This document shows, one piece after another, positions 15,790 to 24,289 of a stretch of DNA of 45,316 nt (position 1 is the first letter of the stretch; each line of letters begins with the position of its first letter). The notes under the pieces were generated by a model, which worked only from the letters and a program-made list of their open reading frames with translations, was not told where the DNA came from and searched no databases. Both the position numbers and the translations under genes were made by a program. The DNA is from JBEIHI01 sp964655245 (lineage in GTDB: Bacteria > Bdellovibrionota > UBA2394): NCBI GenBank assembly GCA_964655245.1, contig CAZZLQ010000010.1, positions 1-45,316 on the forward strand, given 5' to 3'.

Positions 15790-16236
15790 ATGTTGTTCAT
15801 TGGTTCTGACCATGCAGGATTTGAGCTGAAGTCTCAGATCCTTGAGGCGCTTCGTGCGCAAAAGAAGTCGGCAGAAGATTGCGGAACTGATTCCGCTCAA
15901 TCCTGCGACTATCCCGTGATTGCCAAGAAGCTCTCCGAGAAGGTTCTGAAAAATGCAGGTTCGCTGGGAGTTTTGATTTGTGGATCGGGGATTGGGATGT
16001 CAATCGCTGCTAATAAAGTGAAGGGGATTCGGGCTGCTTGTGTTTCGGAATCTCGTTCAGCAGCGCTTTCGAGACAGCACAACAACGCGCAGATTTTGTG
16101 TTTAGGGGCTCGTATCATCTCGTTTGAAATCGCGATGGAATGTGTGAACGCTTTTTTGAGTGCACAATTTGAATCAAGCCATCCGCGGCACCAACGAAGA
16201 ATTGATCAAATGACGGAAATGGAAGGTAAGTCATGA
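15790..16236 (+). CDS. rpiB: Ribose-5-phosphate isomerase B
   Basis: 148 residues. The I-G-S-D-H-A-G-F N-terminus and the catalytic I-C64-G-S-G-I-G-M-S-I-A-A-N-K segment identify RpiB of the LacAB-RpiB family, which interconverts ribose 5-phosphate and ribulose 5-phosphate. H-N-N-A-Q-I-L-C-L-G-A-R is the conserved C-terminal region. The stop overlaps the glyA start (ATGA, 16233-16236). rpiB-glyA-nrdR is a common order in Gram-positive and delta-type bacteria. Confidence 0.95.
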   Translation: MLFIGSDHAGFELKSQILEALRAQKKSAEDCGTDSAQSCDYPVIAKKLSEKVLKNAGSLGVLICGSGIGMSIAANKVKGIRAACVSESRSAALSRQHNNAQILCLGARIISFEIAMECVNAFLSAQFESSHPRHQRRIDQMTEMEGKS

Positions 16237-17456
16237 AGGACGAAGTTTTTGGTCTGATTGCTCGAGAGCATGAAAGACAGTTGTCACAGCTGGAGATGAT
16301 CGCGTCGGAGAACTTTGTTTCTGATGCCGTTCGCGAGGCAGCAGGCTCTGTTTTGACCAACAAATATGCCGAAGGTTATCCGGGCAAGCGCTACTACGGC
16401 GGCTGTGAAGTCGTCGACGAAGTTGAGAATTTGGCAATCGAGCGGTTGAAGAAATTGTTTGGTGCTCAATCGGTGAACGTACAACCTCACTCAGGCTCTC
16501 AAGCCAATATGGCTGTGTACTTCTCATTGCTTCAGCCGGGAGATACCATTCTGAGTATGGATTTGGCGCAAGGTGGGCATTTGACTCACGGCGCTTCAGT
16601 CAATTTCTCAGGCCGCCTCTACAAAGTTGTTCATTACGGCCTCGATGAAAAGGGCTTCATTGATTTCAATCAGGTGCGTGAGCGTGCCAAAGAGTTTCGT
16701 CCAAAACTGATTGTTTGTGGAGCATCTGCTTATCCTCGTCTGATTGATTTTAAGAAGTTCAAAGAGATTGCGGATGAAGTGGGAGCGAGAGTGTTAGCGG
16801 ATATTGCTCATCCGTCGGGACTTGTGGCATCGGGGCATCATCCTAGTCCTGTGGGCATTTGCGATTATGTCACATCGACGACTCATAAGACTTTGCGTGG
16901 ACCTCGATCAGGTGTGATTATGATGAACCCTGATGTGGCCAAAGATGTGAACTCGCGCATCTTCCCTGGTATTCAGGGTGGGCCTTTGATGCATATCATC
17001 GCCGCAAAGGCTGTCGCGTTTGGTGAGGCTCTTGATCCTCGCTTCAAAAAATACTCACAACGTGTGATTGAAAACTGCCACGTGCTTGCAGAGGAGCTGA
17101 AGGCTGGTGGTCTTGAGCTCGTCAGCGGAGGCTCGGACAACCACCTTGTTCTGGTAGACTTGCGGCCCTTTGGAATCAATGGTTCTGAGGCAGAGCTCGC
17201 TCTTGATCATGCGGGGGTGACTGTAAATAAGAATATGATTCCTCGTGATCCTCAGCCTCCTCGGGTGACCTCAGGGATTCGATTGGGAACAGCTGCTTTG
17301 ACAACTCGTGGGTTCGGAAAGGACGATATGAAAAAAGTGTCGGCTTGGATTCTGAAGATTCTTAAGCATTCCAAAGATGAAGCTGTCATTCAAAAGACTC
17401 GTGGAGAGATTCGGGAGTTTTGCAAGGCGTTCCCGTTGTTTCAGTGGAAAGATTAA
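16233..17456 (+). CDS. glyA: Serine hydroxymethyltransferase
   Basis: 407 residues. PLP-dependent enzyme that moves one carbon from serine to tetrahydrofolate, giving glycine. Lys219 in T-T-H-K-T-L-R-G-P-R forms the Schiff base; S-E-N-F-V-S and Y-A-E-G-Y-P-G-K-R-Y-Y-G-G are the N-terminal signatures. Normal length for the family. It is translationally coupled to rpiB. Confidence 0.98.
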   Translation: MKDEVFGLIAREHERQLSQLEMIASENFVSDAVREAAGSVLTNKYAEGYPGKRYYGGCEVVDEVENLAIERLKKLFGAQSVNVQPHSGSQANMAVYFSLLQPGDTILSMDLAQGGHLTHGASVNFSGRLYKVVHYGLDEKGFIDFNQVRERAKEFRPKLIVCGASAYPRLIDFKKFKEIADEVGARVLADIAHPSGLVASGHHPSPVGICDYVTSTTHKTLRGPRSGVIMMNPDVAKDVNSRIFPGIQGGPLMHIIAAKAVAFGEALDPRFKKYSQRVIENCHVLAEELKAGGLELVSGGSDNHLVLVDLRPFGINGSEAELALDHAGVTVNKNMIPRDPQPPRVTSGIRLGTAALTTRGFGKDDMKKVSAWILKILKHSKDEAVIQKTRGEIREFCKAFPLFQWKD

Positions 17457-17462
17457 ATCAGC

Positions 17463-17921
17463 ATGAAGTGCCCTTTTTGCCGACATGACGGAACCTCAGT
17501 CGTTGACTCAAGAGAAGTCAAAGAGGGGGGAGAAATCCGTCGGCGACGTGAGTGCTTGAATTGTAAAAAGCGGTTTACGACCTACGAGAGGCCTGACGCA
17601 ATCTCCTTGTTCATTGTCAAAAAAGACGGTCGTCGTGAGCCCTTTGATCCAGAGAAGATTCGAGCGGGAATCATGAAGGCGATTGAAAAGAGACCCGTGA
17701 GTATTCATGCGGCTGATGAAGCTGTTCAAGAGGTGCTCGAGAAGCTCGTGAGCTTGGGGGAAAAGGAGATCCCCAGCAAGGTCATAGGGGAAGAGGTCAT
17801 GCGGGTTTTGAAGCGTCTCGACGAGGTGGCCTATGTCCGATTTGCCAGTGTTTACAGGCAGTTCAAGGACATCAATGACTTCATGTCAGAGCTGAATTCT
17901 CTTTTGACAAAGAAGAAGTAA
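17463..17921 (+). CDS. nrdR: Transcriptional repressor NrdR
   Basis: 152 residues. N-terminal zinc ribbon with C3-P-F-C6 and C31-L-N-C34, a basic R-R-R-R-E turn, then an ATP-cone domain beginning at V-x-K-K-D-G-R-R-E-P-F near 53. NrdR senses ATP/dATP and represses ribonucleotide reductase operons. It follows glyA after 6 bp; nusB follows after 24 bp, with no ribD, ribE, ribBA or ribH between, unlike many related genomes. Confidence 0.97.
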   Translation: MKCPFCRHDGTSVVDSREVKEGGEIRRRRECLNCKKRFTTYERPDAISLFIVKKDGRREPFDPEKIRAGIMKAIEKRPVSIHAADEAVQEVLEKLVSLGEKEIPSKVIGEEVMRVLKRLDEVAYVRFASVYRQFKDINDFMSELNSLLTKKK

Positions 17922-17945
17922 ATCCTCTAAGACCAGGCAGCTTTT

Positions 17946-18380
17946 ATGATTGGAAATCGTCGTCAGGCCCGTGAATCTGCCCTTTCTTACCTCTATCAGT
18001 GGGACTCCAAAGTGGAGACCTCAACTGAGCAAGTGCATCGATTTGCAGGCTATTTTGATGTTCAGCCCTCCTTTCGAGACTATTTTGAAAAGCTCACTTT
18101 GGGTGTCACAGAGAATGTAAAGGCTTTGGATGTTGAGATTGAGGCTGCGGCTGAGAATTGGTCGCTCTACCGAATGTCCAAGATTGATCGAAACATCCTC
18201 AGAATGGGCTGCTATGAGCTTAAGTTTTGTTCTGAAACCTCAGCCCCCATTATTTTGGACGAGGCCATTGAGCTGGCTAAAACCTACGGAAGCCAGGACT
18301 CCGCCTCTTTTGTGAATGGGATTCTGGACCGTCTAGCAAAGAAAATTCGTGCCGCAGAACCTCAGGCTGATGTAAGTTAG
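17946..18380 (+). CDS. nusB: Transcription antitermination factor NusB
   Basis: 144 residues, all-helical. The start R-R-Q-A-R-E-S-A-L-S-Y-L-Y-Q-W and the C-terminal E-A-I-E-L-A-K-T-Y-G-S-Q-D-S-A-S-F-V-N-G-I-L-D segment are classic NusB. With NusE (S10) it binds boxA of rRNA operons and prevents premature termination. Last clearly housekeeping gene of the run. Confidence 0.96.
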   Translation: MIGNRRQARESALSYLYQWDSKVETSTEQVHRFAGYFDVQPSFRDYFEKLTLGVTENVKALDVEIEAAAENWSLYRMSKIDRNILRMGCYELKFCSETSAPIILDEAIELAKTYGSQDSASFVNGILDRLAKKIRAAEPQADVS

Positions 18381-18384
18381 CCGA

Positions 18385-18876
18385 ATGCAGGTATTCAAGC
18401 GGATCCCTGAAGACCTCGACTCTTTTCAGGGAGATCTTATGATTGCGGTGGTGGGCTCAGATGAGCGCCCGTTACGATCCGCCAATGCCTGGCTTGATTG
18501 GCGACTCTTTGGGACGATGAGTTCCCTCATTTCAAAAGGTCTCTTTAAAGGCAATTTGGGTGAGAAGTGTCTCATTCCCACGTACGGAAAGTTTAATTTT
18601 GATCGGTTAGTCTTGTTGGGTGGTGGAGCTCTTTTTGAAGAGGCGCTTTATCCCACATCCTTGCAGGGTGAAGAGCATTGGAAGGCGATCGGTCGAGCGA
18701 TCGATGAAACAGCTCGTTCGTTAAAGGTAGAGGCTTTCGGGCTCAGTCTTCCTCGCTACGATTTGATTGATTTGGAAAATGCCGCGCTGAAGGCTCTTGG
18801 TTCGTCTGTGACGGGTCAGGCTTCTTTTTTTATGTCGCGAGCTCCCAATTACGTAGCGACTCTGAACCTGGGTTAA
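18385..18876 (+). CDS. Free-standing M17 aminopeptidase N-terminal-like domain protein
   Basis: 163 residues, 4 nt after nusB. The sequence resembles the macro-like N-domain of leucyl aminopeptidases (M17): 'G-D-L-M-I-A-V-V-G-S-D-E-R-P-L-R' near 16, 'L-D-W-R-L-F-G-T-M-S-S-L-I' near 36, then 'G-K-F-N-F-D-R-L-V-L-L-G-G-G' near 67. The catalytic zinc domain is entirely absent. A full pepA is present elsewhere in the window (24249-25766). In hexameric M17 enzymes this domain makes trimer contacts and can bind DNA in E. coli PepA. A stand-alone copy might regulate or bind a nucleotide-like ligand; that is speculation. Family match is by eye. Confidence 0.65.
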   Translation: MQVFKRIPEDLDSFQGDLMIAVVGSDERPLRSANAWLDWRLFGTMSSLISKGLFKGNLGEKCLIPTYGKFNFDRLVLLGGGALFEEALYPTSLQGEEHWKAIGRAIDETARSLKVEAFGLSLPRYDLIDLENAALKALGSSVTGQASFFMSRAPNYVATLNLG

Positions 18877-18891
18877 TAAGGAGGGGACATC

Positions 18892-19257
18892 ATGATTCTA
18901 AGTTTTTTGGTTCTGGCAACAGATCCTTGCTCGTTTGAGAATGCTTTTCGAGCAGGGGAATCTCAGTTAGACGGCTCTTCGCCTCAAGCTTCAATTGAGT
19001 CCATCTGTGCAGGTGTGACATCGGAGAAGCAAAAGGAAGCGGCTTTAGCATTTGAGCTGGCACGTGATAACTCCGCTGTCTTACGAAAGGCAGAGATCAA
19101 GCAAACGCCGAAGTCCCACGACGAGTATGTACACTTGATGGATTTGGCTGATCGGAAGATTAAACTTCAGGCGTTGAAAGACGAAGTGATCGATCGAAAG
19201 CTTCGAATTGAGCAAATGAAGCAGAGGCTTCAAAAAAATTCTCAGTTATCAGAGTAG
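18892..19257 (+). CDS. Small exported hypothetical protein with C-terminal coiled coil
   Basis: 121 residues with one of the strongest ribosome sites here (AAGGAGGGG, 6 nt before ATG). A hydrophobic N-terminus of about 9 residues precedes D-P-C; the signal peptide is unusually short and lacks a basic residue, so export is uncertain. Residues about 80-120 are Lys/Glu/Leu-rich and should form a coiled coil. Cysteines at 13 and 43 could be disulfide bonded. Unknown function; belongs to the nusB operon by spacing. Stop is 3 bp from the stop of the convergent 1027-residue gene. Confidence 0.7.
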   Translation: MILSFLVLATDPCSFENAFRAGESQLDGSSPQASIESICAGVTSEKQKEAALAFELARDNSAVLRKAEIKQTPKSHDEYVHLMDLADRKIKLQALKDEVIDRKLRIEQMKQRLQKNSQLSE

Positions 19258-19260
19258 TTC

Positions 19261-22200
19261 TTACGGGATTTGATCTAAGAGCGATTCAATCAAGCGGCTT
19301 TGTACGTGGAGTGTCGCTTTCATTCGACGAGGAAATTGAGAGAGTTCCTGAAATGGATTTGTTGCCCCCGTGATAGCGCTGTCGACAGTTTTAAGACCTC
19401 GATTGAAGGGCTGAGCTCGGCTGGCTTCCAGAGATGCCTGCTCCCATGCTGATTCAAAGGCTCGCAGGGATTGGGTATGCGAGATACGTGCTTTTTCGAG
19501 AGCCTTTCGAGCGGAATCATAGAGCTTCGAAGCCTTGGTGGAAGAGACTTGAGTCGCAGATTCAAGTAGATTCTGAGCCTCAAGCATCTGGATATTCATT
19601 TGCTCCTGAAGTTTGTGAAATCTTTTGAACTCGCTTTGGAAAACTCGAACTTGAGCACGCAGTTTCGGGCGATGTTGCCAGGCCCATTCAGCTTCGTCTA
19701 ACTTCATCAGCTCTGCTTCGAGTCGTTGGGTTTCTCGAGCATACTGCTCAACAGCCAAATGGGTCCGCCGAGACCACGCCTTTTGAATTTTGGCGAATCG
19801 TTCCTTGAGCGGTCTGCGCGATGGAACGATGGATTTGGCAATCTCGACCACGGTTGAGATGAGTGCGCGACTATAGAATCCAACCCGGCCTTGCACTTTG
19901 GTCAGCCGAACATGCTCGAGATCAAAAATTTGTAGGCGAAGATCATCAATCGTCTTGCTGAGTAGCTGGCCTTCATCTGTGAGTGCACGACCAGAGACTT
20001 GGAGCTTCTCCCACGTCGTCAGGTTTTCAGCCAATCTCATCTTAAGCTGATCCACTTTCAACTGAGTTTGCTGAGCTTGCTTTTCGATTCTCTGAATTTC
20101 AGTATGAATGGTGTTGGCTCTTCTCCAGCGACGGTAAGACGAGAGATCTAGGGTCCATCGAACACTCGATGCCCCAACGCCGAACCAAACAAGATCTGAG
20201 CTGAGTGTGCCAAGATCGTAGGCTAACTCCATGCTCTCTTCCGCGGTTTTAGCAGTTTGCAGTTTTGAAAGCAGATGCATTCCACCCTGGAGGCTTTCAG
20301 CCGTCCATCTGCCGATGGGAGTTGAGAACCCCTGATTGAGATCGAGGCTCTCTAAGTCCTCTTTGAGATAGCCTGAGCTGACCAGTCGGGTTCCGGTGTC
20401 GAGAACGATGAACCATGAAACAGCTCTGACTCCAAAAATTTTGACGGTCAGCGCGAAAGCTGCACCGACGCCAACAGTCTTCAGGATCTCAGAGGCCTCA
20501 TTCGAGTGAGGCATCGCTCCATAAAGAAAGGCGGCAAGCCAGGTCGCTTCTGAGTCAGGATCAATTTGATAGGCCTGAAGTTTTTGCTGAAAATCCTCGA
20601 CCGTCTGAATAAACTTTTCTTCAAGCTTCTGTTTCTCTTCATCAGAAGAGGCTCTCTGGATCTCGGCTAGGAATCCTTGCTGTGAAATCATCAAGTCTCT
20701 CAAAAGACCTTGCCGCTCCCATTCGTTCCAAAAGCGCTTGGGCTCAAGGCTTCCCAAATGTTCGGGAGATGGAAACAAGAGAACGGCGAGTTCATCAATG
20801 AGGACAGATGGAAAAAAGCCGTAATCAAAAGATTCACGGTTTTGAGCCAACAGCAATCTCATCTCTCTTCGCTGGCTCTCAACGGTCGGAATCTCCTCAC
20901 CGGATGATAGCGACATTCTATCGGCAGTCTTCGTGATGAGACTTTGCGCCAAAAGATAGGCCTTCACTAAATCATAATGATAGCGATGGATTCTATCCGG
21001 ATCGGAGGGGGAGAGGGTTCGCTGTTTCTCAAATTCATCCGCAGGAATCTCAGCTCCGTAAATCGTCGACAGGAGCTCACGACGATCAAGCTCATCGAGG
21101 CTTTCAAAAAGCCTGCCCTCAAGCAGGGCCTTTCCTTGCTTAAGACTCAAGTCTGGGAACAGTCGTGCTGCAAGAATTTGGCGAAGCTCCTCGGGGAGCC
21201 TTCGCAAAGCGGAGTCTTCAGGAGGGAGGTCCAGCCAAAAACCTTCATTGAACTGTTGAATGGCGGACTCAAAGTCTGATGACTCTTCGACCTTAAAGAG
21301 GGACAAGACCATTTGGTCGATTTCTTCTGCAATCAACTTTCGAGCCGGTTCATCAAACTGCAGTTCCTCTGGGATCTGATTGAGTTCGGTCCAGCGACCT
21401 GAGTAGTTGGTGAGCAGAAAGTTCCATCCCGAGAGAAGATTTTTGTCCTCCGCACTTCGCTCCCAATCAATGGCGAACGGTTTGGCTTCGATCCACGCTC
21501 TCAAAAGCCAAAAAAACCGAACAGTTGTCTTGCTGAGCTGCAACTGTGGAGCTGTCAATTCCCGACGATCAGCCTCGTTGATGAGCTCCTCTGCCATGAG
21601 ATTCAGCTCTGTGCTTAATGCTTCCAAATCTCGTGCAGGAATCTCATCAACTCGTGAAAAGAGGCGGTAGATCGCGAACTGTTGAAAGATCTGGGCTCTT
21701 TGGGAGCTGTCCAGAGCGGGATTGATCAGCTTCAGCAAATCGAGGAACTGCTCAAAACTCAGAGGGCGCCCTGCTTTGAGAGTTTCCAAAAGGTCTGATG
21801 ATGGGTTCAGATTTTGTAACTCAAAAAACTGCTGAACATAAAATCCTCTTAATCCTCCCAGTGGTTCAAGTTGAGAGATCACGGGTCTGCTCAAGGCGAA
21901 CTCCTTTTGCTTAAGCTCAAGGACCTTCTGGGTCATGATCCTATCAAAACTTCGGAAGCCTTCGGGTTGCCTCTCCCAGTCTGCCTTGTAGATTGATGGA
22001 ATTCGGGGGATGATGCTTCGTCGAAACTCAAAGGTCCGATCGGCAATGAGGGTGCGAGTTGCCGACAAATTCGAGGAGCGCTGAACGGCGTCCTTCACGT
22101 CGATCTCAAAGTCAGCAGAGAGTCTCAGCTCTTCGATCAGCTCTTTCTGCAGGCCGAGTAATCCTGAAGAGCCTTGAGCGTCGCCGATGACATAGAGTCG

Positions 22201-22344
22201 TTTGAGAATGAGGGAGTAGTCTCGCTGATTCCAGGCTTCGACGGAATCAAAGGGGTTGGCCGACTGGGCCCTTGCCTCGCCCACGAGCGAGAAGACCCCT
22301 AAGAGGCTGAAAATGCTAATCTTTGCTAGACTTGTAAACGTCAT
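19261..22344 (-). CDS. Very large exported/membrane helical protein of unknown function
   Basis: 1027 residues from the ATG at 22342-22344 (a TTG directly upstream would add one). Signal peptide to about 26 (A-R-A-Q). The first 600 residues are predicted helical, with many L/E/R/Q residues and no motif I recognise. Two hydrophobic stretches (about 630-660 and 710-737) could span the membrane, separated by an amphipathic loop. From about 744 to 990 the chain is a long charged helix with heptads, so a coiled coil. A membrane-anchored scaffold in the envelope is plausible. Codon usage looks like the neighbours. Divergent from the HEXXH protease at 22466, with 121 bp between. Confidence 0.75.
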   Translation of the reverse strand: MTFTSLAKISIFSLLGVFSLVGEARAQSANPFDSVEAWNQRDYSLILKRLYVIGDAQGSSGLLGLQKELIEELRLSADFEIDVKDAVQRSSNLSATRTLIADRTFEFRRSIIPRIPSIYKADWERQPEGFRSFDRIMTQKVLELKQKEFALSRPVISQLEPLGGLRGFYVQQFFELQNLNPSSDLLETLKAGRPLSFEQFLDLLKLINPALDSSQRAQIFQQFAIYRLFSRVDEIPARDLEALSTELNLMAEELINEADRRELTAPQLQLSKTTVRFFWLLRAWIEAKPFAIDWERSAEDKNLLSGWNFLLTNYSGRWTELNQIPEELQFDEPARKLIAEEIDQMVLSLFKVEESSDFESAIQQFNEGFWLDLPPEDSALRRLPEELRQILAARLFPDLSLKQGKALLEGRLFESLDELDRRELLSTIYGAEIPADEFEKQRTLSPSDPDRIHRYHYDLVKAYLLAQSLITKTADRMSLSSGEEIPTVESQRREMRLLLAQNRESFDYGFFPSVLIDELAVLLFPSPEHLGSLEPKRFWNEWERQGLLRDLMISQQGFLAEIQRASSDEEKQKLEEKFIQTVEDFQQKLQAYQIDPDSEATWLAAFLYGAMPHSNEASEILKTVGVGAAFALTVKIFGVRAVSWFIVLDTGTRLVSSGYLKEDLESLDLNQGFSTPIGRWTAESLQGGMHLLSKLQTAKTAEESMELAYDLGTLSSDLVWFGVGASSVRWTLDLSSYRRWRRANTIHTEIQRIEKQAQQTQLKVDQLKMRLAENLTTWEKLQVSGRALTDEGQLLSKTIDDLRLQIFDLEHVRLTKVQGRVGFYSRALISTVVEIAKSIVPSRRPLKERFAKIQKAWSRRTHLAVEQYARETQRLEAELMKLDEAEWAWQHRPKLRAQVRVFQSEFKRFHKLQEQMNIQMLEAQNLLESATQVSSTKASKLYDSARKALEKARISHTQSLRAFESAWEQASLEASRAQPFNRGLKTVDSAITGATNPFQELSQFPRRMKATLHVQSRLIESLLDQIP

Positions 22345-22404
22345 CAAATCCCCGGATAACGCCTTCTAATGTGCTCTGCGTCATGAATCAAGCTGCGATT
22401 GAGC

Positions 22405-22433
22405 TTGAGGTCGTGGGGCTAAAGCGCCAAAAT
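22405..22433 (+). promoter_or_regulatory. Possible promoter for the secreted HEXXH protein
   Basis: TTGAGG (22405-22410), a 17-nt spacer and CAAAAT (22428-22433) match sigma-70 in 4+4 positions, 33 nt before the ATG at 22466. It lies in the divergent intergenic space, where a promoter is expected. Confidence 0.3.
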
Positions 22434-22465
22434 AGTTAAGTATTTTCCTCGGGGGAGGGCTCCTT

Positions 22466-23689
22466 ATGTTCGCTGCGTTAGCGCTTTTGGCGCTTGTCGT
22501 GCAGTCTCAAGGTTTTGTTTTGGAATCTAAAGTGAAAACGGCAACGGGTGTTTATGAGCGCTTTGTCGATTCCTCCAATGAAAAGCGCTTTAAGGTGCGC
22601 TGGACTCGAATGAATGGAACCTCCGAATGGATTGTTGATGCGATCAACAGATCTTCAACTGTTGTGACTCGGCGTCCTATTTTGGGAATCATGGCTTCAA
22701 GCTACGAAGACGTAGTGGAAAAAGATCTTCGAACGGGTTCAGAGCGGCTTCTTGGGCGAGCAAAGCGAGTGTTTCGACTTTCCGATACCTGTAATGCCGT
22801 GGTCTTCTTGGGAACTCCTACAGTCGCGAGTCCAAGCTGGTTTCAGAATTTGAGGAATCTCAACTGCGATTCCACAGGACATCCACAGATCTCGAACATC
22901 AGTGCAGTAATCAACACTCAAGAACATCCACTGACAGTCCAATGTCATTTTCCAATTGCAGGATTCTGTCTTTGGGTTTCCGACAGCAAAACGTCTGAGG
23001 TCAATAAGGGGCAGCTTCTTAGTGTGACAGCACTTCAAAAAATGGACGAGTTTATGCGAGGTGCTCGCATAAGAACATTTCTTCCCACCTTGAAGATTGA
23101 GCCTTGGGCGATGAATACAGATAACTCTCAATATGATGCTCAAACAAAAACAATTTATCTCGGTCTGGGTCATTACCCTGATTCCCATGACGGCTTTGTT
23201 ATTGCCCATGAGTGGGCTCATTTCCTCATTGATGAGCTGAACCCCGGTCTGTGGGGATACGATGCTGAGGTCTTTCATGAGGCCATTGCTGATTTTCTAT
23301 CGACGGATTTGTGGAACAATCCTTGTTTTGCTCCGTATGATGCACAAGAAAAAGAGGGACGTGATTGCTTAAGACGAATGGATCAAAAACTCAGGTATCC
23401 TCAGGATATGGTATGGTCTAATCCTCATTTGGATTCCCGAATTTTTTCGAGTGCTTTGTGGGAGGGCATGAGAGATTTTGCTCGCGACGTTCGGTGGGCA
23501 GTCTTGCTCGAAGCCATCATGACCTTGCCAAAAAATTTTGAAAGTCATGAGTTCTGGGAGGCGATTTTTTCTTCTCTTTCGAGGCAAAGTCTTTTGTCGT
23601 CGTCGAGCGGATCCATAGAGGGCTTAGAGAAAGTGCTTCGAGATCGGGGTTTGCTGAGCCAGTCGATAGAGCCTTCGCATCGCCACTGA
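22466..23689 (+). CDS. Secreted zinc metallopeptidase (gluzincin-like, HEXXH plus E)
   Basis: 407 residues, ATG preceded by GGGAGGG. A hydrophobic N-terminus of 15 residues suggests a signal peptide. The zinc site reads H248-E-W-A-H252, with a probable third ligand Glu272 in F-H-E-A-I-A-D-F-L-S twenty residues downstream; the E-A-x-x-D arrangement is that of gluzincins such as thermolysin and FTP-domain peptidases. The preceding 240 residues resemble a propeptide or beta-rich domain with six cysteines, but I cannot name its family. The C-terminal helical region ends with an unusual H-R-H. Its last 66 nt overlap the convergent gene at 23624-24289. Confidence 0.82.
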   Translation: MFAALALLALVVQSQGFVLESKVKTATGVYERFVDSSNEKRFKVRWTRMNGTSEWIVDAINRSSTVVTRRPILGIMASSYEDVVEKDLRTGSERLLGRAKRVFRLSDTCNAVVFLGTPTVASPSWFQNLRNLNCDSTGHPQISNISAVINTQEHPLTVQCHFPIAGFCLWVSDSKTSEVNKGQLLSVTALQKMDEFMRGARIRTFLPTLKIEPWAMNTDNSQYDAQTKTIYLGLGHYPDSHDGFVIAHEWAHFLIDELNPGLWGYDAEVFHEAIADFLSTDLWNNPCFAPYDAQEKEGRDCLRRMDQKLRYPQDMVWSNPHLDSRIFSSALWEGMRDFARDVRWAVLLEAIMTLPKNFESHEFWEAIFSSLSRQSLLSSSSGSIEGLEKVLRDRGLLSQSIEPSHRH

Positions 23690-24289
23690 TCCATTTGCTA
23701 GAGACCAGTCCAGTTGAAACCATTGAATCAATTGGTCTTGACTCACGTGGCCGTCAAAAAATCTCTGTGTCAGAACCTGAGCCAAGAAGTATCCTTCGCG
23801 ATGAGCCAACTCCCAAATGTCTTCAACTTTAAAAGTCGAGCGCTTCCTTGATCGAGGTATCAGAATCGATTTTCCCGTCACTAGATTTGATGAGAGCTTG
23901 GCAAAGCATTCATGGAGAGTCATGAAACGAAGCTCAAAAATCCGAGCATCCTGGACCGACATGCGTTTAAGAGCGGGGAGGTCTGAAGGCTGATGAACCA
24001 GGGCAAAGAGATGAGCAGTTTCCTCGGGGACTTGCGAAAGGTTTGACACATAGGCCGTCGGGGGAAACTGAAGGGTGATTCCCTCTCCATGACTCTGCTG
24101 CCAGTGAACCAGATTCACTTCCTCAGGACTTCTCGAAGAGAGCGATCCCTTCGACTTGGGGCTGAGAAAATAAAAAATGGGGGGGCTCTGCTTAGGAGAG
24201 GTCCCCCAAAAATTTGTGAAAGTCTCCCAAGCCCATCGGCTTAAAAGCTCAGTTGAATTTTGTAGCGTTGAAGTTCTCAACAAAATCAA
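23624..24289 (-). CDS. Hypothetical protein downstream of pepA
   Basis: 221 residues if the TTG at 24287-24289 is used; its start lies inside the last 41 nt of pepA, suggesting coupled translation, but a later start cannot be ruled out. The sequence looks protein-like, with helices rich in aromatic and charged residues in the second half (L-T-Q-R-F-F-D, Q-L-I-Q-W-F-Q), a basic patch R-S-R-K-R near 152 and no signal peptide. No family recognised. The 3' end overlaps the convergent protease gene by 66 nt. Confidence 0.6.
   Translation of the reverse strand: MILLRTSTLQNSTELLSRWAWETFTNFWGTSPKQSPPIFYFLSPKSKGSLSSRSPEEVNLVHWQQSHGEGITLQFPPTAYVSNLSQVPEETAHLFALVHQPSDLPALKRMSVQDARIFELRFMTLHECFAKLSSNLVTGKSILIPRSRKRSTFKVEDIWELAHREGYFLAQVLTQRFFDGHVSQDQLIQWFQLDWSLANGSVAMRRLYRLAQQTPISKHFL

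Noticed and set aside
22739..23278. 179-codon minus-strand reading frame opposite the HEXXH gene
   Set aside because: Antisense to a gene with a recognisable zinc site; no ribosome site or motif.
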